Positions 26,338 through 34,150 of a stretch of DNA of 64,000 nt are shown in pieces. Location: NCBI GenBank assembly GCA_049116315.1, contig JAGDZD010000006.1:1-64000 (forward strand), written 5' to 3'. The DNA is from Thalassobius sp049116315 (GTDB lineage Bacteria > Pseudomonadota > Alphaproteobacteria > Rhodobacterales > Rhodobacteraceae). The position numbers were made by a program, and so were the translations under genes. Below the pieces are notes generated by a model. That model was not told where the DNA came from, searched no databases, and saw nothing but the letters and a program-made list of their open reading frames with translations. How positions within the stretch are numbered: the stretch's first letter is position 1; each line of letters opens with the position of its first letter.

Positions 26338-27473
26338 TTGTTCCTCATTTTCTCTGGATTAAACGTCATTTCAATTTCACGCCATTGGTCATATTTGTCA
26401 GCGGGCAAATCAAAGCTACCACGTCCACCACACAGAATGATGGCACGACGGGCGGCTTGATAGGCTTGATTGATTGACCCCGCGCTGCCCCCCTGCGACG
26501 ACACCAGCTGTACCGAATTATTGTCAGGCGTACCGTCCGGGTTCATCTTAACGCTGACAACCACAATTGTGCGCAAAGCTTCGGTCGACAAAGCGCCTGT
26601 GTTCCAGCACTTTTGCACAGAGACGCGCAAGGCATCTTTTTCACCAAAAGTCATGGGCGGACCGGATGGCACCGGGCTTGGATCAGTGGCTTGTCCCAAG
26701 GCCTCAGCCAAGGCGTCGCGCACCGCTGCACTTGTCTCGGCTGTCTCTGTGGCCGGGTCAGCGGCGGGTTCACTTGTGTCAGCGGCTGTTTCGGTTTGCG
26801 GGGCGGCAGGTCTGCGACCCGTTGGGCGCGCTCTGGGGCGCGGCACGCTGCTGGGCGCTTGTGATGTCGGCGCTTCGGCCTCGGTCACGATCTCTGTGGC
26901 AGCCTCTTCTTCGATCGTTTTTTCTTGGGTTTCGCGCGGTTCGTCACCGGCGGCATCGTCCACCACCTCGTCCTGCGCGATGTCGTCAATGGTTTGATCT
27001 GGTTCAGGCGGGGCCACGGGCACCGGCGCCACGCGGACGGCGGGGCGCTGTTGTGGCCGGATTGCCGCTGCTGGTGCCTGCGTTTCCGGCACGTCTGGGG
27101 GCGGAACCAAGGCAGCCACTTGATCGCTGACCTCGGTTGGCAAAGCGGGTGTATCCAAGGCCTCGGGCGGAGCTTCGGGGCTCGGAGGTGGGGTGGTCTC
27201 GACTGGGTCGGAACGCACCACGGTTTCATCCTGCACAGACGGCGCGGGCAAAGAAGAGGCCGTGTCCGGGTTGGGTGTCGGCAAACTGGCCAGATCCGTC
27301 ACTGTTTCGGGTTCTTCGCTGCCCGCCAACAATGCATTGAACTCTGATTCAGACAACACCGACACTTCGGTCACCTCAAACGGATCGGGCGCGGGTTGAA
27401 ACACCCCGCCCACCAACGCCCAGCCAATCAGGCCGATGTGCGCCGCTCCAGAGATATACTGACCGGTGTTCAT
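26334..27473 (-). CDS. tolA: TolA-like envelope protein
   Basis: This 379-residue protein has one N-terminal membrane anchor (about 8-26). A long Pro/Glu/Ala-rich periplasmic region follows (about 60-265). The C-terminal TonB/TolA-type domain contains VQKCWNTGALSTEALRTIVVVSVKMNPDG. TolA transmits TolQR motion to the outer membrane. The middle region is proline-rich rather than the Ala/Lys-rich helix of E. coli TolA, common in alphaproteobacteria. It lies between tolR and tolB. Confidence 0.88.
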   Translation of the reverse strand: MNTGQYISGAAHIGLIGWALVGGVFQPAPDPFEVTEVSVLSESEFNALLAGSEEPETVTDLASLPTPNPDTASSLPAPSVQDETVVRSDPVETTPPPSPEAPPEALDTPALPTEVSDQVAALVPPPDVPETQAPAAAIRPQQRPAVRVAPVPVAPPEPDQTIDDIAQDEVVDDAAGDEPRETQEKTIEEEAATEIVTEAEAPTSQAPSSVPRPRARPTGRRPAAPQTETAADTSEPAADPATETAETSAAVRDALAEALGQATDPSPVPSGPPMTFGEKDALRVSVQKCWNTGALSTEALRTIVVVSVKMNPDGTPDNNSVQLVSSQGGSAGSINQAYQAARRAIILCGGRGSFDLPADKYDQWREIEMTFNPEKMRNK

Positions 27474-27480
27474 CCTTGTC

Positions 27481-27969
27481 TCAGTTCCCGGTTTCCGTTG
27501 CAGTCCCGTTCAGGGCGGGGCCGCCAGTGTCCGTCACCAAGCCGATATTGCTGAACCCTGCTCGGTTCAATGCACCCATGACTTGGACAACTTGTTCATA
27601 AGAAACGGCCCCATCAGCACGCAAAAACACCCGATCACCCTCACGTTCCGCAGCAATCGCGCGCAACCGGTTTATCAGGTCATCCCGCGCCACTTCGGTG
27701 GTCTGGATCATCACGGTGCCTTCGGCGGTGACCGTCACAGCCAAAGGCTCTTCTTGTTCACCGGGCAAGGCATTGGCCGCTGTCTTGGGCAATTCAACAG
27801 GCACACCCACAGTCATCAATGGGGCCGCCACCATAAAGATGATCAGCAACACCAGCATGACATCGACAAATGGCGTCACGTTGATTTCGGCCATTGGCTT
27901 GGCCCCGCCGCGCCGATGGCGCCGCCGACGGCTGCCACCTCCGCCCTTTTGCACAACACCCGCGCCCAT
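27481..27969 (-). CDS. tolR: Tol-Pal inner-membrane protein TolR (ExbD family)
   Basis: This 162-residue protein has one membrane helix (about 34-54) containing the family motif NVTPFVDVMLVLLIIFM with the essential Asp. A periplasmic domain (about 60-145) follows. It forms the proton-driven motor with TolQ. The N-terminus is Gly/Arg-rich (GGGGSRRRRHRRGG). The start is 3 bp after the tolQ stop. Confidence 0.95.
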   Translation of the reverse strand: MGAGVVQKGGGGSRRRRHRRGGAKPMAEINVTPFVDVMLVLLIIFMVAAPLMTVGVPVELPKTAANALPGEQEEPLAVTVTAEGTVMIQTTEVARDDLINRLRAIAAEREGDRVFLRADGAVSYEQVVQVMGALNRAGFSNIGLVTDTGGPALNGTATETGN

Positions 27970-27972
27970 CGC

Positions 27973-28668
27973 TCAAAGATCCAATTGGCGGCTAAGGATG
28001 GTGGCAAACTCATCGGCAAAGGCTTCGTAGCCTGCGATGATGCGATCTGCGTCAGCCGACAGTTTGTTGTAATACACCACGGCGGGGATCGCGGCCAAAA
28101 GCCCAAGCCCCGTGGCCAGCAACGCCTCGGCGATCCCAGGAGCCACCACAGCCAGATTGGTGTTTTGCTGTTCAGCGATATTGATAAAGGCATGCATGAT
28201 GCCCCAAACCGTACCAAACAACCCCACAAAAGGCGCTGTCGACCCGACCGTGGCCAGAATGGGCAAACCATGTTGCAAGCCTTCAGCCTCTTTGGCGATG
28301 GCCACATCCATGGATCTGTCGATCCGGGCCTGCGCCCCAGCGATCAAGCCCCCGTCATCACGATGCGAGCGGCGCCATTCGATCATTCCAGCGGCAAAGA
28401 TCTTCTCCGAATGGCCCTTGGGGTCGGATCCAATCTTTTCAAATAGTGCATCCAGTGGCTCGCCTGACCAAAAAGATTGGTCAAACTGCTTGGCTTCGCG
28501 GCGCGCCGAGCGATAAGAAATCAATTTCTGAAAGATGGTCGACCAAGACCAAAATGAGGCCACAATCAAGAGGACCATCACCAGCTTTACGGTCAATGTG
28601 GCGCGCGCAAATAATGCCCACATAGAGAAATCAATCTCCTGCGCCAGGGCTAAGGTGTCTGTTTCCAT
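27973..28668 (-). CDS. tolQ: Tol-Pal inner-membrane protein TolQ
   Basis: This 231-residue member of the ExbB/MotA family has three membrane helices (about 18-40, 130-152, 172-194). It shows the typical GLLAAIPAVVYYNKL and STAPFVGLFGTVWGIMHAF segments. It is the stator partner of TolR. It begins the tolQRAB-pal-cpoB transcription unit, or follows ybgC 112 bp upstream in the same direction. Confidence 0.95.
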   Translation of the reverse strand: METDTLALAQEIDFSMWALFARATLTVKLVMVLLIVASFWSWSTIFQKLISYRSARREAKQFDQSFWSGEPLDALFEKIGSDPKGHSEKIFAAGMIEWRRSHRDDGGLIAGAQARIDRSMDVAIAKEAEGLQHGLPILATVGSTAPFVGLFGTVWGIMHAFINIAEQQNTNLAVVAPGIAEALLATGLGLLAAIPAVVYYNKLSADADRIIAGYEAFADEFATILSRQLDL

Positions 28669-28780
28669 ATGCCTGCTCTGCTTTTATGACCCTTATTGTG
28701 GGCCTTTGTTACCTTGCAGAGTAACCAAGCTTTAGGGGGAAATCCAACGCGAATGCCTCAGATACGCGGAAATGCACAAA

Positions 28781-29167
28781 TTAGTGTAGCATCCGGCGGA
28801 TATTTGCCGGCAAACGGGCGGGTTGACCGTCTTCATTGATCATCACAACGGTAACAATCGCCTGAAAAAGCGTCTCGCCATCGCGTTTGACCTGTTGATC
28901 CATCACCAAACGCGCCGCGGTCACTTGCACAACATCGGTCACCACGGTCAAATCATCATCCAATTTGGCCGGCAGCAGGTAATCCGCCTCAACCCGACGC
29001 ACCGCAAAAACAAAGCCGTCTTCTTTCATCTGGTTTTGATCGATGCCCAAGCCTTTGACCCAATCGCTGCGGGCGCGCTCGATATAACGCAGATAGTTGG
29101 CGTAATAGACAATGCCTGCCATATCCGTGTCTTCGTAATACACCCGCACTGGAAAGGTATGAGACAT
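28781..29167 (-). CDS. ybgC: Acyl-CoA thioesterase YbgC of the tol-pal cluster
   Basis: This 128-residue hot-dog-fold thioesterase contains the 4-hydroxybenzoyl-CoA thioesterase-type motif VYYEDTDMAGIVYYANYLRYIERAR with catalytic Asp. YbgC hydrolyses acyl-CoA/ACP thioesters and interacts with phospholipid synthesis enzymes. It sits just upstream of tolQ as in many proteobacteria. Confidence 0.92.
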   Translation of the reverse strand: MSHTFPVRVYYEDTDMAGIVYYANYLRYIERARSDWVKGLGIDQNQMKEDGFVFAVRRVEADYLLPAKLDDDLTVVTDVVQVTAARLVMDQQVKRDGETLFQAIVTVVMINEDGQPARLPANIRRMLH

Positions 29168-29232
29168 GCAACGCTCCGCAATTCAAATCTTGGTTGCGGG
29201 CAACTTAGCAGTGCCCGCGCCCGGTGCAAGAC

Positions 29233-29784
29233 TTAGACGCACCCCAGCGCCCCATAGCGCGCCAAGCAATCATACTCGACAGCCCCCTGCCGGCGCGTTG
29301 ACTGAAACAGCCCCAAACTCGTGGCCTCTCCGGTGATCGCAGAAAGAGGCTGAGCGGCCAAATACCGATGCACTCGTGCCTCTGCCGCACCCCCGATTTT
29401 GGCCGGGAAACGCACCAATGTGATATGCGGCTTGAACCGCCTGCGCGCCAGATCCACACTAGACATACGCGCCACCTGCGCCACCTTTTCCTGTAAAGCG
29501 CCCAATTCTGGGACCCGTTCCACCATCATCGCCAAAGCAGCTGGACGCTTGCCACCAAATATCGCCAATTCACGGCAAGCCAAACGGACGGGTCCAAACC
29601 GCATCCCCCGACAAAACCCGTCAATCTGATCCAAAACGTGCTCTGGCTGTGGCCCAAGATAGGCCAGCGTCAGATGCAGGTTCTCTTCCGCCACCTCATC
29701 CCCGACGCCAAGACGGCCGGCCACATCCAGCAGCGGCTCGCGCATGTTTTCGGGAATATCAAGCGCCAGAAAAAGCGCCATCAC
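29233..29784 (-). CDS. thpR: RNA 2',3'-cyclic phosphodiesterase ThpR
   Basis: This 183-residue member of the 2H phosphoesterase family has its two HxT motifs in LHLTLAYLG (about residues 37-45) and PHITLVRFP (about 119-127). The enzyme opens 2',3'-cyclic phosphates on RNA. Its ATG overlaps the stop of the upstream hypothetical gene by 4 bp (ATGA), so the two are likely co-translated. Confidence 0.88.
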   Translation of the reverse strand: MMALFLALDIPENMREPLLDVAGRLGVGDEVAEENLHLTLAYLGPQPEHVLDQIDGFCRGMRFGPVRLACRELAIFGGKRPAALAMMVERVPELGALQEKVAQVARMSSVDLARRRFKPHITLVRFPAKIGGAAEARVHRYLAAQPLSAITGEATSLGLFQSTRRQGAVEYDCLARYGALGCV

Positions 29785-30404
29785 TCAGCGGCCGGCAGCC
29801 GGGCAAAGAGACGCAGAGCATGCGATGGATCTTGATCGGCCACAGGCATCACCGCGTCATAGCCTGCGCGAATAATGTCGCCGATTTCTGGGCGCAACAC
29901 CGTTGTCTCACTGGCCACCGCCAAGGGCGATTGATCCGCAAACGCCCCTTCGCCCCACAACAACATCACCTGAGCCACCTGCGTCAAAGCCAGGTCCTCT
30001 GCCGCCATGGTCTGCAACACCTCATCCATCCGCAACAACACAAAAGCAGCCTGAATGCCGCCCTGCGTATCAAAACGAAACGCCCTGTATTGATTGGCCT
30101 GCGCCGCCTCCAATCGCTTCACAACCTCACCCAGATTTGGGATAAGCTGATCCAAATTGGGCACCGCCACCAGCTCCTGCCAATCGCGCACAAAGAAAAA
30201 CATCAAATTGGCCCCAAGCTCGGGGTCCGTTTCTGCGGTGCTATGCCCGGCCAAAGTACACATGGCCTCAACTGCCCCTTTGATCACCCCAAGGCTCTCA
30301 TCCTCTACCCCAAAGGCGATGGGCGCAATTGGGCGCCCCCAACGGGCAAAATGATACGCGCCAGTGCTGCGGGTGAACAAAGCTTCGATGTCTTGTGGGC
30401 TCAT
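29781..30404 (-). CDS. Conserved-looking hypothetical protein between mazG-like and thpR
   Basis: This 207-residue soluble protein belongs to a family I do not recognise. It has no signal peptide, membrane helix or clear catalytic motif. It contains TGAYHFARWGRPIAPIAFGVED, a Cys-containing middle part and an alpha-rich C-terminus. ATG 30404 overlaps the upstream stop (ATGA), and its own stop overlaps thpR in the same way. Tight coupling on both sides shows that it is a real gene. An in-frame upstream extension to 30431 is not needed. Confidence 0.7.
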   Translation of the reverse strand: MSPQDIEALFTRSTGAYHFARWGRPIAPIAFGVEDESLGVIKGAVEAMCTLAGHSTAETDPELGANLMFFFVRDWQELVAVPNLDQLIPNLGEVVKRLEAAQANQYRAFRFDTQGGIQAAFVLLRMDEVLQTMAAEDLALTQVAQVMLLWGEGAFADQSPLAVASETTVLRPEIGDIIRAGYDAVMPVADQDPSHALRLFARLPAAE

Positions 30405-30736
30405 GCCGGATCCTTCAGGTATTTGCCCCATTTTCGCGCAAAAGCCGCGCCAAGGTCCACCCCCTGCCGGTCCGCAAACATCAATAAAAAGCCAAACAAA
30501 TCGGCCATCTCATCTTCAAGTTGACCCTGCAAGTGATCCGGGTCCTGATCCGCGCCGCGCGACTGACCATTTAGCTTCAGATACGCTGCACAAACCTCCC
30601 CCAACTCTTCGCTCAACTTGCCCAGATAAAACGCCCCGTCACGATCAATTGAAAACCGCTCCGCATAGATCCGCCCCACCTCCACGGCCTGACCTTGCAA
30701 TTCCGCCAGATCCACTATGTCTGATGCGTCATTCAT
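30401..30736 (-). CDS. MazG-like nucleotide pyrophosphohydrolase
   Basis: This 111-residue all-alpha NTP-PPase-type protein has the metal-binding EELGEVCAAYLK and EDEMADLFGFLLMFA motifs (ExxE and ExxD pairs). Such proteins hydrolyse non-canonical or damaged nucleotides; the exact substrate is unknown. ATG 30736 lies within a dispersed repeat (30730-30759); an in-frame TTG at 30754 is also in the repeat. No good Shine-Dalgarno is visible, so it may be translated from a very short leader. Confidence 0.8.
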   Translation of the reverse strand: MNDASDIVDLAELQGQAVEVGRIYAERFSIDRDGAFYLGKLSEELGEVCAAYLKLNGQSRGADQDPDHLQGQLEDEMADLFGFLLMFADRQGVDLGAAFARKWGKYLKDPA

Positions 30737-30759
30737 CTTGCTCAAAATACTCAAATCCC
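30730..30759 (-). repeat. Dispersed GAGTATTTT..GCAAGATGAA element, copy 1
   Basis: Thirty bases on the minus strand match copy 3 (51641-51670) at 28 positions and share the 22-base core with copy 2 (50769-50790), apart from one or two positions in the centre. The ATGA of the core provides the start codon of the mazG-like gene. Confidence 0.7.
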
Positions 30760-30782
30760 AAAGACCGCCCCAAGCACAGCCG

Positions 30783-31805
30783 CTATTCGAACAGCGCGCC
30801 CTGCCCCGGTTGCTGCGGCGCCTGTAACCCCAAATGCCGCCAAGCTTTCTGGGCCAACATGCGGCCCCGCGGCGTGCGCTGGATCAAACCGCGCTGCAAC
30901 AAATAGGGCTCAATCACCTCTTCCAGCGCATCACGGCTTTCGCTTAAGGCCGCCGACATGGTTTCAATCCCCACCGGCCCGCCGCCATAGTTCTCCGCAA
31001 TCAACGACAGATAACGGCGATCCGCCCCATCCAGCCCAAGATTATCCACCCCCAAGCGCGTCAAGGCGTGATCCGCAATGGCCTGCGTCACACGCCCATC
31101 GCCCTCCACAAGGGCAAAATCGACAACCCGACGCAGCAAACGGCCCGCAATTCGCGGTGTCCCGCGGGCGCGCTTGGCAATCTCGCGCGCGCCATCGTCA
31201 TCAGCGGGCGCCCCCAAAAGCCGCGCATTTCGGGTCACAATCTCATTCAGCTCATCCACAGTGTAAAACTGCAATCGGGTGGGAATGCCAAAACGGTCTC
31301 GCAAAGGTGTGGTCAAGAGCCCCAAACGCGTGGTGGCCCCAACCAAGGTAAAGGGCTGCAATTCGATGCGCACGGTGCGCGCTGCAGGTCCTTCGCCAAT
31401 CACCAGATCCAGCTCAAAATCTTCCAGTGCGGGATATAGAATTTCCTCAACCACCGGGTTCAGCCGATGAATTTCATCAATGAACAACACGTCGCGCGCT
31501 TCTAGATTGGTCAAGATGGCCGCCAAATCCCCCGCCTTGGCCAAAACAGGCCCCGAGGTCATGCGAAAATTCACCCCCAACTCGCGCGCCATGATCTGCG
31601 CCAATGTGGTCTTGCCCAACCCCGGAGGCCCATGAAACAGCGTGTGATCCATCGCCTCGCCGCGTTGGCGGGCAGATTGAATGAACACTTTCAAATTGGC
31701 TCGGGCTTCAGCCTGGCCGATGAATTCGTCCAATCCCTGAGGCCGCAAAGCGCGATCTGAATCTTCGGGCTGGCGCTCTGGGCGCAACGCAGGATCAGAC
31801 TCCAC
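30783..31805 (-). CDS. ruvB: Holliday junction branch-migration ATPase RuvB
   Basis: This 340-residue AAA+ motor drives branch migration with RuvA. Walker A GPPGLGKT, Walker B LFIDEIHR, the beta-hairpin segment and the C-terminal winged helix (LIQRTPRGR) are present, and PEDSDRALRPQGLDEFIGQ near the start is diagnostic. GTG 31805 is preferred to GTG 31826 because GGGGAGG stands six bases before it and because the upstream candidate has no ribosome site. It is third in ruvCAB. Confidence 0.96.
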   Translation of the reverse strand: MESDPALRPERQPEDSDRALRPQGLDEFIGQAEARANLKVFIQSARQRGEAMDHTLFHGPPGLGKTTLAQIMARELGVNFRMTSGPVLAKAGDLAAILTNLEARDVLFIDEIHRLNPVVEEILYPALEDFELDLVIGEGPAARTVRIELQPFTLVGATTRLGLLTTPLRDRFGIPTRLQFYTVDELNEIVTRNARLLGAPADDDGAREIAKRARGTPRIAGRLLRRVVDFALVEGDGRVTQAIADHALTRLGVDNLGLDGADRRYLSLIAENYGGGPVGIETMSAALSESRDALEEVIEPYLLQRGLIQRTPRGRMLAQKAWRHLGLQAPQQPGQGALFE

Positions 31806-31826
31806 CGTCAGCCTCCCCAGCGCCAC

Positions 31827-31870
31827 AATTTTCTGTCAGAAAATTCCCAAAAAAATTGATATTTTTTTGC
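31827..31870. repeat. AT-rich hairpin pair in the ruvA-ruvB gap
   Basis: AATTTTCTG and CAGAAAATT form a 9-bp perfect inverted repeat around one T. It is followed by AAAAAAAT/ATTTTTTT as a second pairing. The organisation resembles the double-hairpin repeats at 12041 and 47785, but the sequence is more diverged. The T-run lies upstream of ruvB in the transcript, so partial termination between ruvA and ruvB is possible. Confidence 0.4.
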
Positions 31871-31874
31871 ATCA

Positions 31875-32573
31875 CTACCCCTTAGGCGCCAGTAGCTTCA
31901 ACGCCAGTTTGATCAGAGCGGAGGTGTCCGCTTCGGGCGCATCCTGCGCGGCTTGCGCCACAGCGCTGGCGGCTTCAGAGGGCGCATAGCCCAGATTTGA
32001 CAGGGCTGATAGGGCATCCGATTGCGAAACCGCGGAGGTCTGGACGGGCGCCTTGGGTTTGGCTTTGCGCTTTGGCGTGTCCTCCTCGATCACCGCGTCG
32101 TCTTCACGCTCAAGCGGGGTGGCAGGTTGTGTTCCAAGCGCCGCATCCAGCCTGCCACCTAGTGCCATCACACCGGGGGCTTTGTCCTTTAACTCGTGCA
32201 CAACGCGTTGGGCCGTTTTAGGGCCAACCCCTTTGGCGGCCTTGATCGCCGTCACATCCGCAAGGTTGATCGCACGCCCCACGCCATCGGCCCCAAGCGT
32301 GCTGAGGATCGCCAATGAGGCTTTGGCACCGATGCCCTGCACACTCATCAACAATCGATGCCATTCCTTTTCCAGCAAGGTTGGAAAGCCAAACAGCTGC
32401 AATAAATCTTCGCGCACCAGTAGATCTGTATAGAGCGCCACCGCTTCGCCAGCTCCTGGCAAAGTCGCCAGTGTCCGGTCCGAGCAATAGACAACATAGC
32501 CAATGCCACCCACATCGATCAAAACGTGATCTTCACCACGGTAATCGATGCGACCTGAAACCTTGCCAATCAT
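31875..32573 (-). CDS. ruvA: Holliday junction-binding protein RuvA
   Basis: This 232-residue protein has an OB-fold N-terminal domain (MIGKVSGRIDYRG...), two HhH motifs (SVQGIGAKASLAIL and AAKGVGPKTAQRVVHEL) and a C-terminal UBA-like domain that binds RuvB (SALSNLGYAPSEAASAVAQA). A Lys/Pro/Thr-rich linker joins the second and third domains. ATG 32573 overlaps the ruvC stop (ATGA). Confidence 0.96.
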   Translation of the reverse strand: MIGKVSGRIDYRGEDHVLIDVGGIGYVVYCSDRTLATLPGAGEAVALYTDLLVREDLLQLFGFPTLLEKEWHRLLMSVQGIGAKASLAILSTLGADGVGRAINLADVTAIKAAKGVGPKTAQRVVHELKDKAPGVMALGGRLDAALGTQPATPLEREDDAVIEEDTPKRKAKPKAPVQTSAVSQSDALSALSNLGYAPSEAASAVAQAAQDAPEADTSALIKLALKLLAPKG

Positions 32574-33070
32574 GCGCGGATCCTTTGTTCCAGCGCGGCG
32601 CCAGAGCCGCGCGAATAGTGAGCGTGACAAATGGCGATGGCCAAGGCATCCGCCGCATCTGGCCCGTTGATCACAGCGCCGGGCAATTGCAGTTTGACCA
32701 TATGCTCAACCTGTTGCTTGGCTGCGTGGCCAACGCCAACGACAGTTTTCTTCACTTTGTTTGGGGCATATTCGCCAATGGGGATGCCAGCCTGCGCCGG
32801 GATCAGCAAGGCAACGCCGCGGGCTTGACCCAACTTCAGCGTTCCAACCGCATCTTTGTTGACGAAGGTCTGCTCAATCGCGGCTGTGTCGGGCTGAAAC
32901 CGTTCGAACACATCGGTCAGTTGCTGATGCAGAGACAACAGGCGATACGCCAACTCTGTTCCTTCTGAATGACACACGCCATTCGCCACATGGCTTAGCC
33001 GACTGCCATCCGCCTCGATCACGCCCCATCCAAGGTTCCGCAATCCGGGATCGATTCCCAAAACCCGCAT
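32570..33070 (-). CDS. ruvC: Crossover junction endodeoxyribonuclease RuvC
   Basis: This 166-residue Holliday resolvase shows the conserved start MRVLGIDPGLRNLGWG with the first catalytic Asp, EQTFV(N)KDAVGTLKLGQARG, and the acidic GPDAADALAIAICHAH near the C-terminus. It is the first of ruvCAB. It is preceded by GGGGCAAAG and by a 20-codon frame ending 17 bp upstream. Confidence 0.96.
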   Translation of the reverse strand: MRVLGIDPGLRNLGWGVIEADGSRLSHVANGVCHSEGTELAYRLLSLHQQLTDVFERFQPDTAAIEQTFVNKDAVGTLKLGQARGVALLIPAQAGIPIGEYAPNKVKKTVVGVGHAAKQQVEHMVKLQLPGAVINGPDAADALAIAICHAHYSRGSGAALEQRIRA

Positions 33071-33086
33071 CTTTGCCCCTTTTTCT

Positions 33087-33149
33087 TACTTTTTGGCTAA
33101 GTAGCACGAAACGAGAACAAAGACCAAGAAGAAAGCCCATTCTTTCATT
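33087..33149 (-). CDS. Candidate 20-residue membrane peptide upstream of ruvC
   Basis: An ATG at 33149 opens a 20-codon frame encoding a single hydrophobic helix with charged ends: MKEW, then AFFLVFVLVSCYLA, then KK. The stop (33087-33089) is 16 bp before the ruvC start. AGG stands four bases before the ATG. The charge-helix-charge layout and the co-directional position suggest a genuine small membrane protein or a translated leader. No family is recognised. Confidence 0.45.
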
Positions 33150-33234
33150 TTGCCTAATTTTTGATCACTCGCATCAATTGGCCTCAAATTTGAGCGCCAA
33201 AGCGAACCATTTTGACGGAATCCCGACACCGCAT

Positions 33235-33257
33235 ACCCCTTATTAAGTAGGGGTTTT
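33235..33257 (+). terminator. Hairpin with T-run ahead of the DUF1127 gene
   Basis: A six-bp stem ACCCCT/AGGGGT with an 8-nt loop ends in TTTT. It could be a leader terminator for the DUF1127 transcript, or the 3' end of a small plus-strand transcript. Confidence 0.35.
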
Positions 33258-33272
33258 GCCCAATTTTTCCGG

Positions 33273-33289
33273 TATGCACACTGTGCATA
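33273..33289. promoter_or_regulatory. 17-bp perfect palindrome upstream of DUF1127 gene
   Basis: TATGCACA and TGTGCATA flank one C. A further TTATGCA half-site lies five bases on. It lies about 100 bp upstream of the DUF1127 start codon, so it may be an operator. Confidence 0.45.
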
Positions 33290-33386
33290 TCAATTATGCA
33301 AACTCTCCTGCTTGTGCGAATAAAATGAGCGGACTAAATGCCGTCATAGGGAATAGATACTCACCCATTCAACAAGGAAATCTGAT

Positions 33387-33599
33387 ATGGCTGCTTACAG
33401 CAACACACCGCATCAGGCTGGCGTTCTGACCAGCCCAGTTTCAACTTCGGCTCGCATCGTCGCACAGGGCTTTGAAGCTCTGGCGCGTTGGAACGACGCC
33501 CGCACAACACGCAAAGTGCTGTCACGCTTGAATGATGCAGAACTCGAAGACATCGGCCTGTGCCGTGCCGACCTAGACTACATCGCCGCCAAAATCTAA
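33387..33599 (+). CDS. DUF1127 (YjiS-like) small protein
   Basis: This 70-residue basic protein has the DUF1127 C-terminal motif RKVLSRLNDAELEDIGLCRADL. Members of this family in alphaproteobacteria are small, often highly expressed, and some contribute to RNA turnover or phosphate/carbon stress responses; the role here is not known. AAGGAAAT sits upstream of the ATG. A strong terminator follows, so it is a monocistronic unit. Confidence 0.85.
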   Translation: MAAYSNTPHQAGVLTSPVSTSARIVAQGFEALARWNDARTTRKVLSRLNDAELEDIGLCRADLDYIAAKI

Positions 33600-33621
33600 T
33601 CGGCAGCGACATCACAATAGC

Positions 33622-33659
33622 AAAAGGCCACGCCAGAGAGATCTTGGCGTGGCCTTTTT
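33622..33659. terminator. Bidirectional intrinsic terminator
   Basis: GGCCACGCC and GGCGTGGCC form a 9-bp stem with an 11-nt loop, flanked by AAAA on the left and TTTTT on the right. It serves the DUF1127 gene on the plus strand and the convergent small membrane protein gene on the minus strand. Confidence 0.9.
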
Positions 33660-33682
33660 GTCTGAGAGAGACGTTGAGAGAC

Positions 33683-34027
33683 TTATTTCAAATAGGGACG
33701 TGCCTGAATAGCCAAGAAGGTCGACACGGGATCAGGCTTCATCACCATGGCGCCAGCCACTTCGACCAAGCTACCGTCCGCCAGCAACTGGACCCGATCC
33801 TGATACACCCCAAAGCCCAAATGCGCCATCAGCAGCGCTTTGAAACCCACAAACCCGACGACCAGCATCAAAATACCAGTCCAAGGGAAGGCCATCCGCT
33901 TGCGACGCGCCTTGGTGACAATCAGACCATCTCGGTCAACAACGGTCACATAGCCGCGCTTCATCTTGGTGCGCTTGGTGTCAATCCGGCGCAGTCGGTC
34001 ATCAAACTCGTTAAATGCATCGGCCAT
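33683..34027 (-). CDS. Small single-pass membrane protein, unknown
   Basis: This 114-residue protein has a charged N-terminal region (FDDRLRRIDTKRTKMKRG), a short strand-like segment with VVDRDGLIV, one membrane helix (about 52-70) and a C-terminal part (QLLADGSLVEVAGAMVMKPDP). ATG 34027 is chosen over 34039. Its only neighbour on this strand is prmA, with a 120-bp gap. I do not recognise a family. Confidence 0.6.
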   Translation of the reverse strand: MADAFNEFDDRLRRIDTKRTKMKRGYVTVVDRDGLIVTKARRKRMAFPWTGILMLVVGFVGFKALLMAHLGFGVYQDRVQLLADGSLVEVAGAMVMKPDPVSTFLAIQARPYLK

Positions 34028-34150
34028 TGCTGCCTCCACTCACTTAGAACCTACAGAACCCCTGCTCGTTGGGGCACATGTCTAGTTCTCAAATGTGGCA
34101 GCAATGGGGCGAAAGCCTCAAATTTGCTTTAATCTAAAGGAAAGCCGCGA

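Larger units (their letters stand above)
33150..33386. promoter_or_regulatory. Divergent control region between ruvC unit and DUF1127 gene
   Basis: The 33071-33386 interval separates divergent genes. It holds the small frame described separately, a hairpin CCCCT/AGGGG followed by TTTT (33235-33257), a 17-bp palindrome (33273-33289) and a TTATGCA half repeat (33294-33300). Promoters for both directions must lie here; I could not fix their -35/-10 boxes with confidence. Confidence 0.5.

Noticed and set aside
33084..33125. Possible LexA (SOS) box upstream of ruvC
   Set aside because: GTTC followed at seven bases by GTGC on the minus strand resembles the alphaproteobacterial GTTC-N7-GTTC box, but one half-site differs and the site lies inside the small peptide frame.
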